Source: JANXZS01 sp963797255
GTDB lineage: Bacteria > Acidobacteriota > Terriglobia > Terriglobales > Acidobacteriaceae
Assembly (NCBI GenBank): GCA_963797255.1
Contig: CAWCOV010000021.1
Coordinates: 248,001-312,000, forward strand
DNA: 64,000 nucleotides
Direction of reading: 5' to 3'
The stretch's first letter is position 1. Each line of letters opens with the position of its first letter. The position numbers and the translations under genes were made by a program. A model generated the notes under the pieces. That model searched no databases. It saw only the letters and a program-made list of their open reading frames with translations, and was not told where the DNA came from. Shown here piece after piece: positions 17,796 to 26,946 of this stretch.

Positions 17796-18437
17796 CTAAT
17801 CGTCAAGGTTGATAATGCCACGCTGGATCGCGGTGGTAGCGGCTTCTGTGCGGTCAGATACTTCCAGCTTTTCGATGATGCTGTTCACGTGATTGCGAAC
17901 CGTATTGTCGCTGATACCGAAAACGTGACCAATCTGTTTATTAGTGAGGCCCTTCGCAAGCATTTTCAGAATCTCTAGTTCCCGAGGAGTAACGTTCGTC
18001 CGCATCATTCGTTCAGCCAGCCGGGCGGCTATGTGGCGAGGAATGTATCGCTTGCCCGCGTGGATCACTTTGATAGCCTCTACCATCTCTCGGAGAGACG
18101 TGTCCTTGAGCAGATAGCCCTCGGCCCCAGCTTGGACGGCCCGATAAATGTCCTCATCCGTTTCATAGCTGGTTAGGATAATGACTCGAATGCCCGCATC
18201 TGTTCGCTTGATGGCGAGAAGGGTATCGACTCCGTTCATTCCGGCCATTCTCAAATCGAGAAGCACGACATCCGGCGCGTCTCGTTGAACCATACTGATC
18301 GCTTCTTCGCCGCTCGAGGCAGACCCCACAACTTGCAACTCCGGCTGTGTACCAAGCATGCTTGAAAGTCCGGCACGAACCACGGGATGATCGTCAACAA
18401 TGAGAATTCGAATCAGGCTATCTTGTTGTTTTGGCAT
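17796..18437 (-). CDS. NarL/FixJ-family response regulator
   Basis: 213 residues. An N-terminal receiver domain (IRILIVDDHPVVRAGL) carries the phosphoacceptor D61 in DVVLLDLRM and the conserved T/Y and K in LTSYETDED and GYLLKDTS. A C-terminal LuxR-type helix-turn-helix (NVTPRELEILKMLAKGLTNKQIGHVFGISDNTVRNHV) binds DNA. The start overlaps the 3' end of the histidine kinase gene by 20 bases, which indicates translational coupling and a cognate pair. Likely targets are the neighbouring export and hydrolase genes or the TonB receptor, but no target site is identified. Confidence 0.93.
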   Translation of the reverse strand: MPKQQDSLIRILIVDDHPVVRAGLSSMLGTQPELQVVGSASSGEEAISMVQRDAPDVVLLDLRMAGMNGVDTLLAIKRTDAGIRVIILTSYETDEDIYRAVQAGAEGYLLKDTSLREMVEAIKVIHAGKRYIPRHIAARLAERMMRTNVTPRELEILKMLAKGLTNKQIGHVFGISDNTVRNHVNSIIEKLEVSDRTEAATTAIQRGIINLDD

Positions 18438-20595
18438 TGGATGCGAGATTCCTGAGATATTTTAGTAAGAACGTTGGCAATGAAACGAGAGTCACGCGAG
18501 GTGGCAGCGGAGCGGAAACCTGAACCACCGTACCACTCCCAAGCCCGCTGAGAATTTGCAAAGACGCTGAAATCTGTTCAGCTCGCTTCCGCATACCCGT
18601 AACCCCAAATCCGTGCAAATCCCCCTTCAGAGCGAAGCCTTCGCCATTATCAGCAACTACCAGTCGAACGGTGTTCTTGTTGTACTCCACAGTGATGCTG
18701 ATCTTTTCCGGGTGAGCATGACGAACAGCATTCGCGATAGCTTCTTGCCCAATGCGATAAAGAGTGTCAGAGTTGCGTAAAGGCATGCTGCGAACGTCGC
18801 CCACGTTAGTCGCTTCAACTGTGACTGAACCACCAGCGACCAGATTCCGGGCACACGCTTCAAGCGCCGCCAAAAGATCGCCTGATTCGATTGACTCGGG
18901 CCGAAGCGTAGCGATGCTACGTCGGGCTTCCTCATGGCTGTGTCGAACTAAATCGCGTGCCAGGTCTAACTGCTGGTGGGTTACGGGCAGATCGTGTGGT
19001 ACCCCATTGCGTATAGCTTCAAGCTGGAACCCAATTCCGGCAAAGCTCTGAGCAAGAGTATCGTGCATCTCATGCGCGAGGCGACCACGCTCCTCGAGGA
19101 CGGCACGCAGACGCCAATGTTCTGCTCGGCTATAGAAGAAATTGGCGACCAGGGCAAGTATCAGGACAGCGATAATTCCTTCTACGAGATGTTCCGCACT
19201 CCACCATGGCGGGCCTGCAAGAACATCGATGTCGTCACTTGAACGCAGAAGTAAAACAAAGGGAGTGAGGTCGTGAGTGTAGTCCGCGTCTACGACAGAA
19301 ACTCCGCGCATGCGAACGAGACTTTTCAGTTTGAGTTTGCCAAAGAGATAATCTCCGCGGCCGCGATTTAAAATGGCGCGGAAAGACTGAGATCCTGCAT
19401 CAAAATCGAAGATCAAGGTTCCATCGGATCCTAATTCCTTCTTGCGAAGTCGGCCCTCAACTTCAATAAAGGTGGCATCGAACGATCCGGTAGCAGCCTG
19501 CGATGCCGTCACGGAAACAGCTGGCATCGGTGTCCCTTCCCATAGCACCCTTACCTTTGCATTCAACAGAGTTGAACTGTAAGTGCTCGGATGCACTTCC
19601 CCCGTCACTTCCACTTCATCGCCCACTTTCAACGGCCGCGGTTCTATTTCCTGAATGCGAATACCGCCGGTTGAATCCTCCACAAACAACGCAGGCGAAG
19701 TGAGAATGACGATGCCTCTCACGGTTGCTACTGGATGCTGGTCAAGTGGGGCCAGACGCAAGCTGCTGATGGGTTGGGCATTAGGGCCAGCGGGGAGCGC
19801 CTTCGGAAAGTTGTCGATCGGAGGGACATTGGCGCGCGTGTCATCCGGAGGCCATTGTTGGGCAGAGGCGGTCTGGCTGGTATCCACCCGCGTAAGCATT
19901 TCGTCCAGATCGCGTTGCGTCGCCTGGTGCACAACCACGTTGCGCCATACCCCACCTGAAGAGTAGGAGCGTAGACCGATCCGCCCCGACTGAAGGCAAT
20001 CTTCGTCAATGATTGAAACGGTTTTTTGTCCGCCGTGGGAGGGCATCGTAACGGCTGCGGCTAGTTGGCATCCATAAACAAGTAATTTCAGGTGGTACCA
20101 CTGTGACGGCTGAACACTCGCGATACCCGATCCAAGTGGAAATGTATCTTCCATCCATCCATGACCGGCGCGTCCGAGTATTAGTGAATTGTCGATCGTT
20201 CGGATTCCGGCATAGTAGCCTGAGTAGGCATCCACGCCATCTTCTTCGTCGCTGGAGCGCGCGAGTAGTCCCGCATCCCCACCCATACCCAGCAGCATCA
20301 CGTCAGCTTCAATCCAATAGTTTTGCCAGTACGGTGATCCGGAAAGCAGCTTGGCGCCGCGCTCATCGGAATCGTTACGCATGGACCCTTTTACCAATTC
20401 CCATGTACCGCCGAAAGCCTGCCACTCATCAGCTTTGCCTTCATTAAAGGCGTCGTGGTAGGGCAGACCTCGCCCAGGATTTCGCCAGTAAAGAAGAAAG
20501 AGCGTTACCATGAGTGCGGCGCCCACTACTACCAGTAGTTGGCCTAGAACACGGCGACCTGCAATGCGGGGAACATTCAAGGCGCGACTCTCCAT
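18418..20595 (-). CDS. Membrane sensor histidine kinase (NarX/DesK type) with lectin-like sensor domain
   Basis: About 725 residues. ATG 20595 is chosen over an in-frame TTG at 20601. TM1 is about residues 17-37. The extracytoplasmic part starts with a concanavalin-like jelly-roll (HDAFNEGKADEWQAFGGTWELVKGSM, WQNYWIEADVMLLGMGGDAGLLAR, WYHLKLLVYG, GRIGLRSYSSGGVWRNVVV). An OB-fold-like segment follows (PVATVRGIVILTSPALFVED, LKVGDEVEVTGEVHP). TM2 is about 471-488. The HisKA_3 dimerisation helix carries the phospho-histidine H511 in RLAHEMHDTLAQSF, and the HATPase has IGQEAIANAVRHAHP, DNGEGF and GFGVTGMRKRAEQ. The jelly-roll resembles glycan-binding LamG or DUF1080 domains, which suggests direct sensing of carbohydrate. 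It overlaps the genes on both sides. Confidence 0.88.
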   Translation of the reverse strand: MESRALNVPRIAGRRVLGQLLVVVGAALMVTLFLLYWRNPGRGLPYHDAFNEGKADEWQAFGGTWELVKGSMRNDSDERGAKLLSGSPYWQNYWIEADVMLLGMGGDAGLLARSSDEEDGVDAYSGYYAGIRTIDNSLILGRAGHGWMEDTFPLGSGIASVQPSQWYHLKLLVYGCQLAAAVTMPSHGGQKTVSIIDEDCLQSGRIGLRSYSSGGVWRNVVVHQATQRDLDEMLTRVDTSQTASAQQWPPDDTRANVPPIDNFPKALPAGPNAQPISSLRLAPLDQHPVATVRGIVILTSPALFVEDSTGGIRIQEIEPRPLKVGDEVEVTGEVHPSTYSSTLLNAKVRVLWEGTPMPAVSVTASQAATGSFDATFIEVEGRLRKKELGSDGTLIFDFDAGSQSFRAILNRGRGDYLFGKLKLKSLVRMRGVSVVDADYTHDLTPFVLLLRSSDDIDVLAGPPWWSAEHLVEGIIAVLILALVANFFYSRAEHWRLRAVLEERGRLAHEMHDTLAQSFAGIGFQLEAIRNGVPHDLPVTHQQLDLARDLVRHSHEEARRSIATLRPESIESGDLLAALEACARNLVAGGSVTVEATNVGDVRSMPLRNSDTLYRIGQEAIANAVRHAHPEKISITVEYNKNTVRLVVADNGEGFALKGDLHGFGVTGMRKRAEQISASLQILSGLGSGTVVQVSAPLPPRVTLVSLPTFLLKYLRNLASNAKTTR

Positions 20596-21602
20596 CTCCA
20601 ATGCAGCCGCCCGGGGCGCCAGTCCATTGAAGTGAGCTCTCGGATCTCTTCCGTATTCACATTAGCCCTTGTCACCAGAGTTGGTTGGAATCGAGTAATC
20701 AACGGCATTGGCTCGCCGTGAATCTTTCCAACAATCAGGCTGATTGCTTTCCGACCCATGCTCTGCGTGTCCTCTACGATGACCGAATCGAAAGAAGGAT
20801 CATCAAAACGGAGGAAATCCGGGTCAAAAGCGATTACTTTCACTGCGCCCTTTCTGGAGGCACTCCCGATCGCTTCAATGGCTCCGCGCGCCGATGTCGA
20901 AGTGAGTGCAACGATCACTTCCAACTCTGGATTGGCCTTCAATGTTTCTTCGGCAACCTGTTGCTCATGCGGCACATTAAAGGAGCCCATTCGCTCCACA
21001 ACGACGTGAATATTTGGGGAGTTTTTTGTCAGTTCCCGTTCCAGGCTGCGCGCGCGCGTCGTGATCCCGATGATGTCAGGATTGATTCCAAGAATCGCAA
21101 CGGTGCCCCTTCCATGGAGCAAAGCCGTTACACGTTCAGCAGCAATGCGGCCGCCTGCCTCGTCATCATTCAATATGTATGAGAGGCCGTCCGCGGGAGG
21201 AATCGCAAGCGGAGATCCGACGATCACCGTGGGCAGGCCATGAGCCACGGCATTGCGGACCGGAGTGATCAACGCCAAGGCATGATCAGGAGCCAGTACC
21301 AGTCCCTGGTATTTGCTCGCAACCACTCGCTCCACCATGGCGATTTGTCCTTGGATATCATCTTCGCGAGTCGGTGCATTCCAATAAATTTCCGCGCCTA
21401 GTTCAAACGCAACCGCCTCGGCGCCCCGATGTTCTGGTTCCCAGATCATCGAGCCGCAAGTGCGGGGAATAACGGCAATCTTTATCTGCTGATTGCGGTT
21501 ACAAGCTGTAAAAAAAAGGGTTATGACAAGGAGCAATGACACGAGAGGGGATCGCACCCAGCTCAATCGAGACTGAGCGTTCGTGTTGCGGGAAATTCTC
21601 AT
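20577..21602 (-). CDS. Periplasmic sugar-binding lipoprotein (RbsB/LacI-like fold), probable sensory partner
   Basis: 341 residues with a lipoprotein signal (SLLLVITLFFTAC, lipidated C34). A Peripla_BP_4 type two-lobe binding domain follows: IKIAVIPRTCGSMIWEPEHRGAEAVAFELGAEIYWNAP, VASKYQGLVLAPDHALALI, YILNDDEAGGRIAAERVTALL, VKVIAFDPD and VIVEDTQSMGRKAISLIVGKI. Such proteins bind pentoses or hexoses. No ABC permease or ATPase gene lies anywhere in the window. Instead its 3' end overlaps the histidine kinase gene by about 19 bases, so it most likely presents the bound sugar to the kinase, as in other three-component systems. The gene is divergent from the TonB-receptor gene, and a LacI-type operator lies between them. 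Confidence 0.88.
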   Translation of the reverse strand: MRISRNTNAQSRLSWVRSPLVSLLLVITLFFTACNRNQQIKIAVIPRTCGSMIWEPEHRGAEAVAFELGAEIYWNAPTREDDIQGQIAMVERVVASKYQGLVLAPDHALALITPVRNAVAHGLPTVIVGSPLAIPPADGLSYILNDDEAGGRIAAERVTALLHGRGTVAILGINPDIIGITTRARSLERELTKNSPNIHVVVERMGSFNVPHEQQVAEETLKANPELEVIVALTSTSARGAIEAIGSASRKGAVKVIAFDPDFLRFDDPSFDSVIVEDTQSMGRKAISLIVGKIHGEPMPLITRFQPTLVTRANVNTEEIRELTSMDWRPGRLHWRWRVAP

Positions 21603-21925
21603 TGTTCGTTGGCGCGAGTCTATCTGAGGCCTCTTCGCGGAGCAAGAAAGAGCGCTCGCAATAGTCCAGATGAACTATAACGTACTGGTAAAAATGGCTC
21701 ATGCGCGACTCCATCCACGATCTTTAATCTCGCAGCGTTCGTGAAAACAAATCTAATTATGAAACCGATTACAAAGCCTCCCGAAGCGACTTCGCTAGAT
21801 TCAGGATCGTATTGACGATCGAGCCAGCGAAAGCTAATTGTTTTTCGGAGAGGTTGAACTTGCCTTTGGATGGCAAGACACTTCAAGGCAATGAAGGTCG
21901 ACGCGATTGGAATGAGGAGACCAGA
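21603..21925. promoter_or_regulatory. Divergent control region between the sugar-binding lipoprotein and the TonB receptor
   Basis: 323 bases separate the two start codons. The region holds the LacI-type palindrome at 21760-21773. I see no convincing gene in it. The frame of the receptor stays open back to 21812, but the good Shine-Dalgarno site is at the 21926 start. Confidence 0.6.
21760..21773. promoter_or_regulatory. LacI-family type operator (TGNAANCGNTTNCA)
   Basis: tgaaaccgattaca matches the LacI/GalR-family consensus TGNAANCGNTTNCA at every fixed position and carries the central CpG. It lies 152 bases before the TonB-receptor start and 157 bases before the lipoprotein start. A second such site occurs at 34751. 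No LacI regulator gene is in the window. Confidence 0.65.
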
Positions 21926-24900
21926 ATGATATCCAAAAAAACGAAAGTGCAATCCTTTCAACGAGGCAAGTCATTCAGGAGCCCGTCGAGCGCGATGCTT
22001 CTTCTTCTTCTCCTCTTTAGCGCCCTGCTACTTTCGATGCCCGCCCAGGCTCAGTTCAGCAGCAGCGTGCAGGGTACAGTCACAGATTCGTCGGGAGCTG
22101 CAGTTCCGAATGTTCCAGTCACGTTGACTAATCCGGAGACCAACGCCCAGTTTCACGCAACAACCAATGGATCTGGAGGCTATCGCTTTAACAGTCTTGC
22201 TCCGGGTACGTACAAGATCAAGGTCGAAGCTACTGGGTTCCAACCGAAGGAAGTAGAGGTCAAGTTGTCGACCGAACAGGTCGCGGGAGTCGACATTCCG
22301 CTGACGGTCGGCGGATCAACTTCTTCTGTTACGGTCACTACGGAAGCGGCGGGGCTGAACAAAGAGGAGACTCGTGTTGAGACCACGCTTTCCGAAGATG
22401 CGATCAGCGTTATGCCGCTTGAAAACCGCGGCACCTTCAACCTTGTGAACGCAGCACCTGGCGTGTCTGGCTTTACCCAGGGAAATGACAACTTCGCGAA
22501 CGAACAAACGCCGAACGCCAGCGCTAACGGTCACTACTCCGGTGGTAATTTGTACGTTCTGGATGGCATCTCGATCACGAGCAACATTACGGGTGGTACA
22601 GGCAATATCTCGCCAAACTCGGAATCGCTTCAAGAGATTGCGTTACAAACGAATACTTTTTCTCTTGATTTCGCAGGCGGTAGCGGTGTCACCATCGAGA
22701 TGACCACCAAAGCGGGAAACAATAGGTTCCACGGAAGCGGTGACTATTCCTTCCTCAATCAGGATCTGCAGGCTTATTCACTCTTTGTTCATAAATACAC
22801 TCCGTTCAAGACTCAATATGTCTCCGGTACATTCGGCGGCCCCATCATCAAGGACCGGACGTTTTTCTTCGCATCGGTAGAAAAGAAGGCTGCACTCGAT
22901 CCCGCAGCAACAAATCAGTTTCAGGTGGAAGACCCGGCCTTTGTCTCCTGGGCCACAGCAAAGTATCCCAACACAATTGGCACCGGACTCTTCGCCAAAT
23001 ATCCCGCGAGCAACGTGACGCGAACAACCGTTTCGCGATATGGGACCCCGGATTACTCGGTAACCTGCGCAACTCCCGTTGGAGATTGCAACGTGCCGAT
23101 GATTGATAACGCGACTCAGACGAGTTCCAGTTACAACAACGGTTTGCAATACGCCGTTCGCGGCGATCAGCTATTCCGCAACGGCAACGATCGCATCTAT
23201 GGGTACTACTACAACATCAACCATGACGTGGAAGTCATCGCTCCTCGTGTCGGGTTTGAATCCGCGAACAATCAGCAGGCATGGTTAGGTTCCTTTAACT
23301 ACACACATACCTTCAATTCCAATCTTCTGAACCAGGCCAGCTTCGCCGTCTTCAAGGTAAATGGTACGAATGGTGTCGCAATCCCGACGGTGCCACAGAT
23401 CAACATCAACGATCAGCAGGCCATTACCGGGTTCGGTGGTGGATGGGGACCTGGCACTTTCGTGCAGCATAACTATTCATGGCGTGACGTCGTCAGCTAC
23501 GTTCGCGGCAGGCACGCCTTCAAGATTGGCTACCAGGGAACTCACGGCGACGACAGCGCAGATTTCACCGGCATCAATGCGAGGCCAACCTTCTTTTTCA
23601 ACGGTGAAAATACACTCACTGATTTTGTACAGGACAAGGTTTATGGAGAGAACAACGTTTCCTTCGATCCCCTGACCGGGCAGTTCAAGCCCCTGCAGTT
23701 TGGTGTTCAGGGAACCGGCAGCGGCGTGTATTTCGAAGATAGCTGGAAGGTAAAACCGAACCTCACGGTGACCTACGGAATCCGTTGGGATAACTTCGGA
23801 AATCCTTATCCCTATGGATACGACACGTATCAACAGATAGCCAACATCTTCCCGGCCGGTTCCAACTCGTTGCAGCAAGGAGCTGCGCTGGACGCACAAT
23901 TTGCGGACGGCTCCATCAAAGAGACGCAGAACGTTTATGTTCACGGACAAGCCAACAACTGGTCTCCACGTGGTGCGTTTTCGTGGGCACCCTATGCCAG
24001 TGGAAGGACGACGATCCGCGGTGGCATAGGACTTTATCGCGACCAAATCTCTCTGGGCCAAGTAATCGACGGGCTCAGAGGCAATCCACCCGGATGGGTC
24101 TATCCCAGCTTCGGTACGCAGCAGAGCATTCCGGCGATCTACGGTCTCGGAACCACCAACGTAGCGCCCTACGGCTATACCTATCCCACCATTCCAGCCA
24201 CCGGATTGGACAGCCACGGTGGACTTCCGGGAGCAAATGCCGGCGTCCAGGGGCTGGATCCGAGCGCAAAGATTCCAAAGACCCTCAACACGAGCTTCGG
24301 AGTACAGCAGGAGTTCATGCGCGGGATGGTGTTCGGACTTAACTACGTAAATTCCTACAGTTGGGATCAGTTGTCCGGAACTGACTTTAACCGCAGCGCC
24401 GGTGACCTGATACGAAACGACGGAACACTCAAACGTCTCAATCCCAGCTTTGGATCAATGGTCTACATCTCGAATCTGAACACGGCCAACTACAATGCCA
24501 TGATTGCAACCTTGACCCATCGCATCGGGAAGCTGAACTATCAAGCGTCCTATACGTGGTCTCACGCTATCGACGAGGGCACCTGCAATACTCGATTCGA
24601 CTACAACACAGGATCGGACTGCCCTCCGAGTCAGCATGACTTCGAAGCAATGCGAGCAACGTCATCTTTTGATGTTCCGAGCAACTTCAAATTCTCAGGA
24701 ACCTATCAGTTTCCGTCACCGAAGAACCACTTGCTTAGCCCCGTTATCGGTGGTTGGCAAATTAGCGGGATTATTCTGGCACAAAGTGGCACGCCGTTTA
24801 GTGCGTGGAACTTTGGTAGCTATTCCGCAGATTGCACCGGATTTGACGTTAAGTGCGGTGACTATAACGCAGACGGTTATAACCAGGATTTGCCCAACAA

Positions 24901-25249
24901 AAAGACAATCAAAACAGGTGGATTTTCCAAGGAGCAATATCTAGGTGGCGTATTCGACACCTATCGGGATTTCGGCGCGCCCGACCCGGGGACCGAAGGC
25001 AACGAGAGCCGGAACACCTTCCGCAACCCGAACTACTTCAATGTCGATGCCAGTGTGATCAAGAACAACCCACTCCCATGGTTTGGTGGAGATAAATCCA
25101 ATCTGCAACTCAGATTCGATTTTTTCAATGCACTGAACAAGGTCAATCTCTGGCCTGTCGTCAACAACATCAGCGACAGCAACTTCGGCAAAGTCGTCCA
25201 GACCTATCAGCCTCGAATCATTCAGCTCGGAGCACATTTTGAATTCTAG
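21926..25249 (+). CDS. TonB-dependent receptor, Oar-like, with carboxypeptidase-regulatory N-domain
   Basis: About 1,107 residues in the outer membrane. ATG 21926 has AGGAGA six bases upstream and yields a signal peptide (SAMLLLLLLFSALLLSMPAQAQ). A carboxypeptidase-regulatory-like domain follows (residues about 43-125: SSVQGTVTDSSGAAVPNVPVTLTN, YRFNSLAPGTYKIKVEATGF), then the plug (ISVMPLENRGTFNLVNAAPGVSG, LYVLDGISITSN, GGSGVTIEMTTKAGNN) and a long barrel. The last strand ends IIQLGAHFEF with a terminal aromatic, typical of outer-membrane barrels. These receptors import large substrates with TonB energy. No SusD-like partner is present, as is usual in this phylum. Neighbouring GH genes point to oligosaccharides as cargo. 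A terminator follows the gene. Confidence 0.93.
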   Translation: MISKKTKVQSFQRGKSFRSPSSAMLLLLLLFSALLLSMPAQAQFSSSVQGTVTDSSGAAVPNVPVTLTNPETNAQFHATTNGSGGYRFNSLAPGTYKIKVEATGFQPKEVEVKLSTEQVAGVDIPLTVGGSTSSVTVTTEAAGLNKEETRVETTLSEDAISVMPLENRGTFNLVNAAPGVSGFTQGNDNFANEQTPNASANGHYSGGNLYVLDGISITSNITGGTGNISPNSESLQEIALQTNTFSLDFAGGSGVTIEMTTKAGNNRFHGSGDYSFLNQDLQAYSLFVHKYTPFKTQYVSGTFGGPIIKDRTFFFASVEKKAALDPAATNQFQVEDPAFVSWATAKYPNTIGTGLFAKYPASNVTRTTVSRYGTPDYSVTCATPVGDCNVPMIDNATQTSSSYNNGLQYAVRGDQLFRNGNDRIYGYYYNINHDVEVIAPRVGFESANNQQAWLGSFNYTHTFNSNLLNQASFAVFKVNGTNGVAIPTVPQININDQQAITGFGGGWGPGTFVQHNYSWRDVVSYVRGRHAFKIGYQGTHGDDSADFTGINARPTFFFNGENTLTDFVQDKVYGENNVSFDPLTGQFKPLQFGVQGTGSGVYFEDSWKVKPNLTVTYGIRWDNFGNPYPYGYDTYQQIANIFPAGSNSLQQGAALDAQFADGSIKETQNVYVHGQANNWSPRGAFSWAPYASGRTTIRGGIGLYRDQISLGQVIDGLRGNPPGWVYPSFGTQQSIPAIYGLGTTNVAPYGYTYPTIPATGLDSHGGLPGANAGVQGLDPSAKIPKTLNTSFGVQQEFMRGMVFGLNYVNSYSWDQLSGTDFNRSAGDLIRNDGTLKRLNPSFGSMVYISNLNTANYNAMIATLTHRIGKLNYQASYTWSHAIDEGTCNTRFDYNTGSDCPPSQHDFEAMRATSSFDVPSNFKFSGTYQFPSPKNHLLSPVIGGWQISGIILAQSGTPFSAWNFGSYSADCTGFDVKCGDYNADGYNQDLPNKKTIKTGGFSKEQYLGGVFDTYRDFGAPDPGTEGNESRNTFRNPNYFNVDASVIKNNPLPWFGGDKSNLQLRFDFFNALNKVNLWPVVNNISDSNFGKVVQTYQPRIIQLGAHFEF

Positions 25250-25293
25250 TGGGGTCGTTAAAAAAGTCCATCCGATGTATTAAGTATTTCTTC

Positions 25294-25329
25294 AAGGGCG
25301 CCGGAACTCCCCAGGCGCCCTTATTATTT
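25294..25329 (+). terminator. Intrinsic terminator after the TonB-receptor gene
   Basis: aagggcgcc at 25294 pairs with ggcgccctt ending at 25322 around an 11-base loop, followed by ATTATTT. The hairpin starts 45 bases after the receptor stop. Confidence 0.85.
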
Positions 25330-25455
25330 GGTGTTCTATGACTTCGAAATTGTGATCAAACGCGCACGGATACAACCGTTGTGAGCCTGATTTATCATCA
25401 ATCAGGTCGCCTTGAGGCGGTCATCTCCGAAAGCGACTGGACTACCTTCATTCCG

Positions 25456-26946
25456 ATGCGGTTTCTCAATTCGATAGTTTTAATAATCGTCATGGGCGGT
25501 GTAAACAACTGTGCCCGGGCGCAGACGAACCTGCAGCAAGCTCTCGAACAAGGTCGTTTTAGTGAAGCGTTGACGGTCGCAGAATCGGGGCTGAAGGCGA
25601 ATCCAGGTGATCCTCATTTATGGTACGCGAAAGGTTTGGCCGAACAGGGATTGGGCAAGGTTCAAGCAAGTCTATCCAGTTATGATCACGCTCTTAAGTT
25701 AGCTCCATCTGCGTTGCCCGTCCTTAAAGTGGCAGCGCAGGAGGCTTACGCCGCTCATGATTCGCGCGCAGCAGGATACGTCCATCGAATTCTTGCCATT
25801 GAACCAACGAGTCCCGCCGCCAATGGAATGGCTGGGGTGCTGGCGTACGAAAAACAGGATTGTGCTGCGGCAATTCGATATTTCGAAAAAGTAGGTCCGG
25901 CGCTCGAGCAGAATTTGCAGGCCGAACTCCAGTATGGCAAGTGCCTGATGAGTTCGAACGCCATGGATCGTGCCATCCCCCTTTTTGAGCGCCTCGCGAA
26001 TCAGAACCCCACGAATCCCGCCGTCCAGTATGATCTTGCGCTGGTGAATTTTGAGCAGAAGAAATATGCGGATGTGATTTCTATTCTTGAACGGTTGCGC
26101 GCGAATGGCACAGCACTCGATGGAGACAGTCTGAATCTTCTCGGGGCGGCCTATGCAGAGAAAGACAGGGTGTCGGACGCGGTCGCTGTCTATCGCCAGG
26201 CAATCGAGCAAAACCCATCAGACGAACAACAATACATTGATCTTGCAAGCATGAGCATGGGGCGACAATCTCCGGATGTTGCAGTTGAAGTCCTGAATGC
26301 GGGAATTCGAAATAACCCGAAGTCTTCGGCTCTCTACGCGACTCGCGGCAGCATCTATGCGCAGATCGCGAGGACTGATGAAGCCCAGGCGGACTTCGAA
26401 ACTGCGAATCGGCTCGCGCCGTCCTCGTTATACGGCACAATTGGGATGGGGACGCTGCTCCGAGAGTCGAGTGACCTTGTCAAGGCTGAGACCATCCTTC
26501 GCAGCAAATTAAAGACGGCACCTAAGGATCCGCTGCTTAATTTTCTGTTGGCTGACGTTCTGATTCGGGAAAGCGAGTCTCCAAATGATGTCCGCTCCCA
26601 GGAGGCACTTCGACTCTTAAACACGGCGGTCAAGGCAAAGCCAGATTTTGCCGAAGCGTATTCCGCCATGGGCAAGCTGGAACTGAAGCAAGGTCACGTA
26701 GACGCAGCAATCATTCTGCTGGAGAAGGCGATCACCTACGATGCGTTGGATCGCACGGCGCTAAACCAATTGGTTGCGGCTTATAGAAAGGCCGGCCGGA
26801 CAGAAGATGCGTCGAGAATCGCTAAAGAGTTGGCTGTCGCTGTGGCTCGTGAGCGTTCCGAAGAAGTTGAGCGAAATCGAATCCATCTTTTTCTTGGAGA
26901 TGATCCGAAGTTGAAAGACACTGACAATCCGATGGGTAAGCAATGA
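25456..26946 (+). CDS. Secreted TPR-repeat protein, partner of the CRTAC1 gene
   Basis: About 496 residues. ATG 25456 is chosen because it gives a signal peptide (MRFLNSIVLIIVMGGVNNCARAQ); a GTG at 25381 would add 25 atypical residues. From residue 28 on the protein is TPR: LEQGRFSEALTVAESGLKANPGDPHLWYAKG, AIRYFEKVGPALEQNLQAELQYGKCLM, SALYATRGSIYAQIARTDEAQADFETAN, AYSAMGKLELKQGHVDAAIILLEKAI. It has no catalytic domain. The stop overlaps the start of the next gene by four bases (ATGA), so the two are translationally coupled. TPR plus CRTAC1 pairs next to Oar-like receptors recur in Acidobacteriota as far as I recall; their role is not established. Confidence 0.85.
   Translation: MRFLNSIVLIIVMGGVNNCARAQTNLQQALEQGRFSEALTVAESGLKANPGDPHLWYAKGLAEQGLGKVQASLSSYDHALKLAPSALPVLKVAAQEAYAAHDSRAAGYVHRILAIEPTSPAANGMAGVLAYEKQDCAAAIRYFEKVGPALEQNLQAELQYGKCLMSSNAMDRAIPLFERLANQNPTNPAVQYDLALVNFEQKKYADVISILERLRANGTALDGDSLNLLGAAYAEKDRVSDAVAVYRQAIEQNPSDEQQYIDLASMSMGRQSPDVAVEVLNAGIRNNPKSSALYATRGSIYAQIARTDEAQADFETANRLAPSSLYGTIGMGTLLRESSDLVKAETILRSKLKTAPKDPLLNFLLADVLIRESESPNDVRSQEALRLLNTAVKAKPDFAEAYSAMGKLELKQGHVDAAIILLEKAITYDALDRTALNQLVAAYRKAGRTEDASRIAKELAVAVARERSEEVERNRIHLFLGDDPKLKDTDNPMGKQ

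Noticed and set aside
20577..21602. Substrate-binding protein of an ABC sugar importer
   Set aside because: No permease or ATPase gene is near, and the gene overlaps a histidine kinase gene, so a sensory role is more likely.
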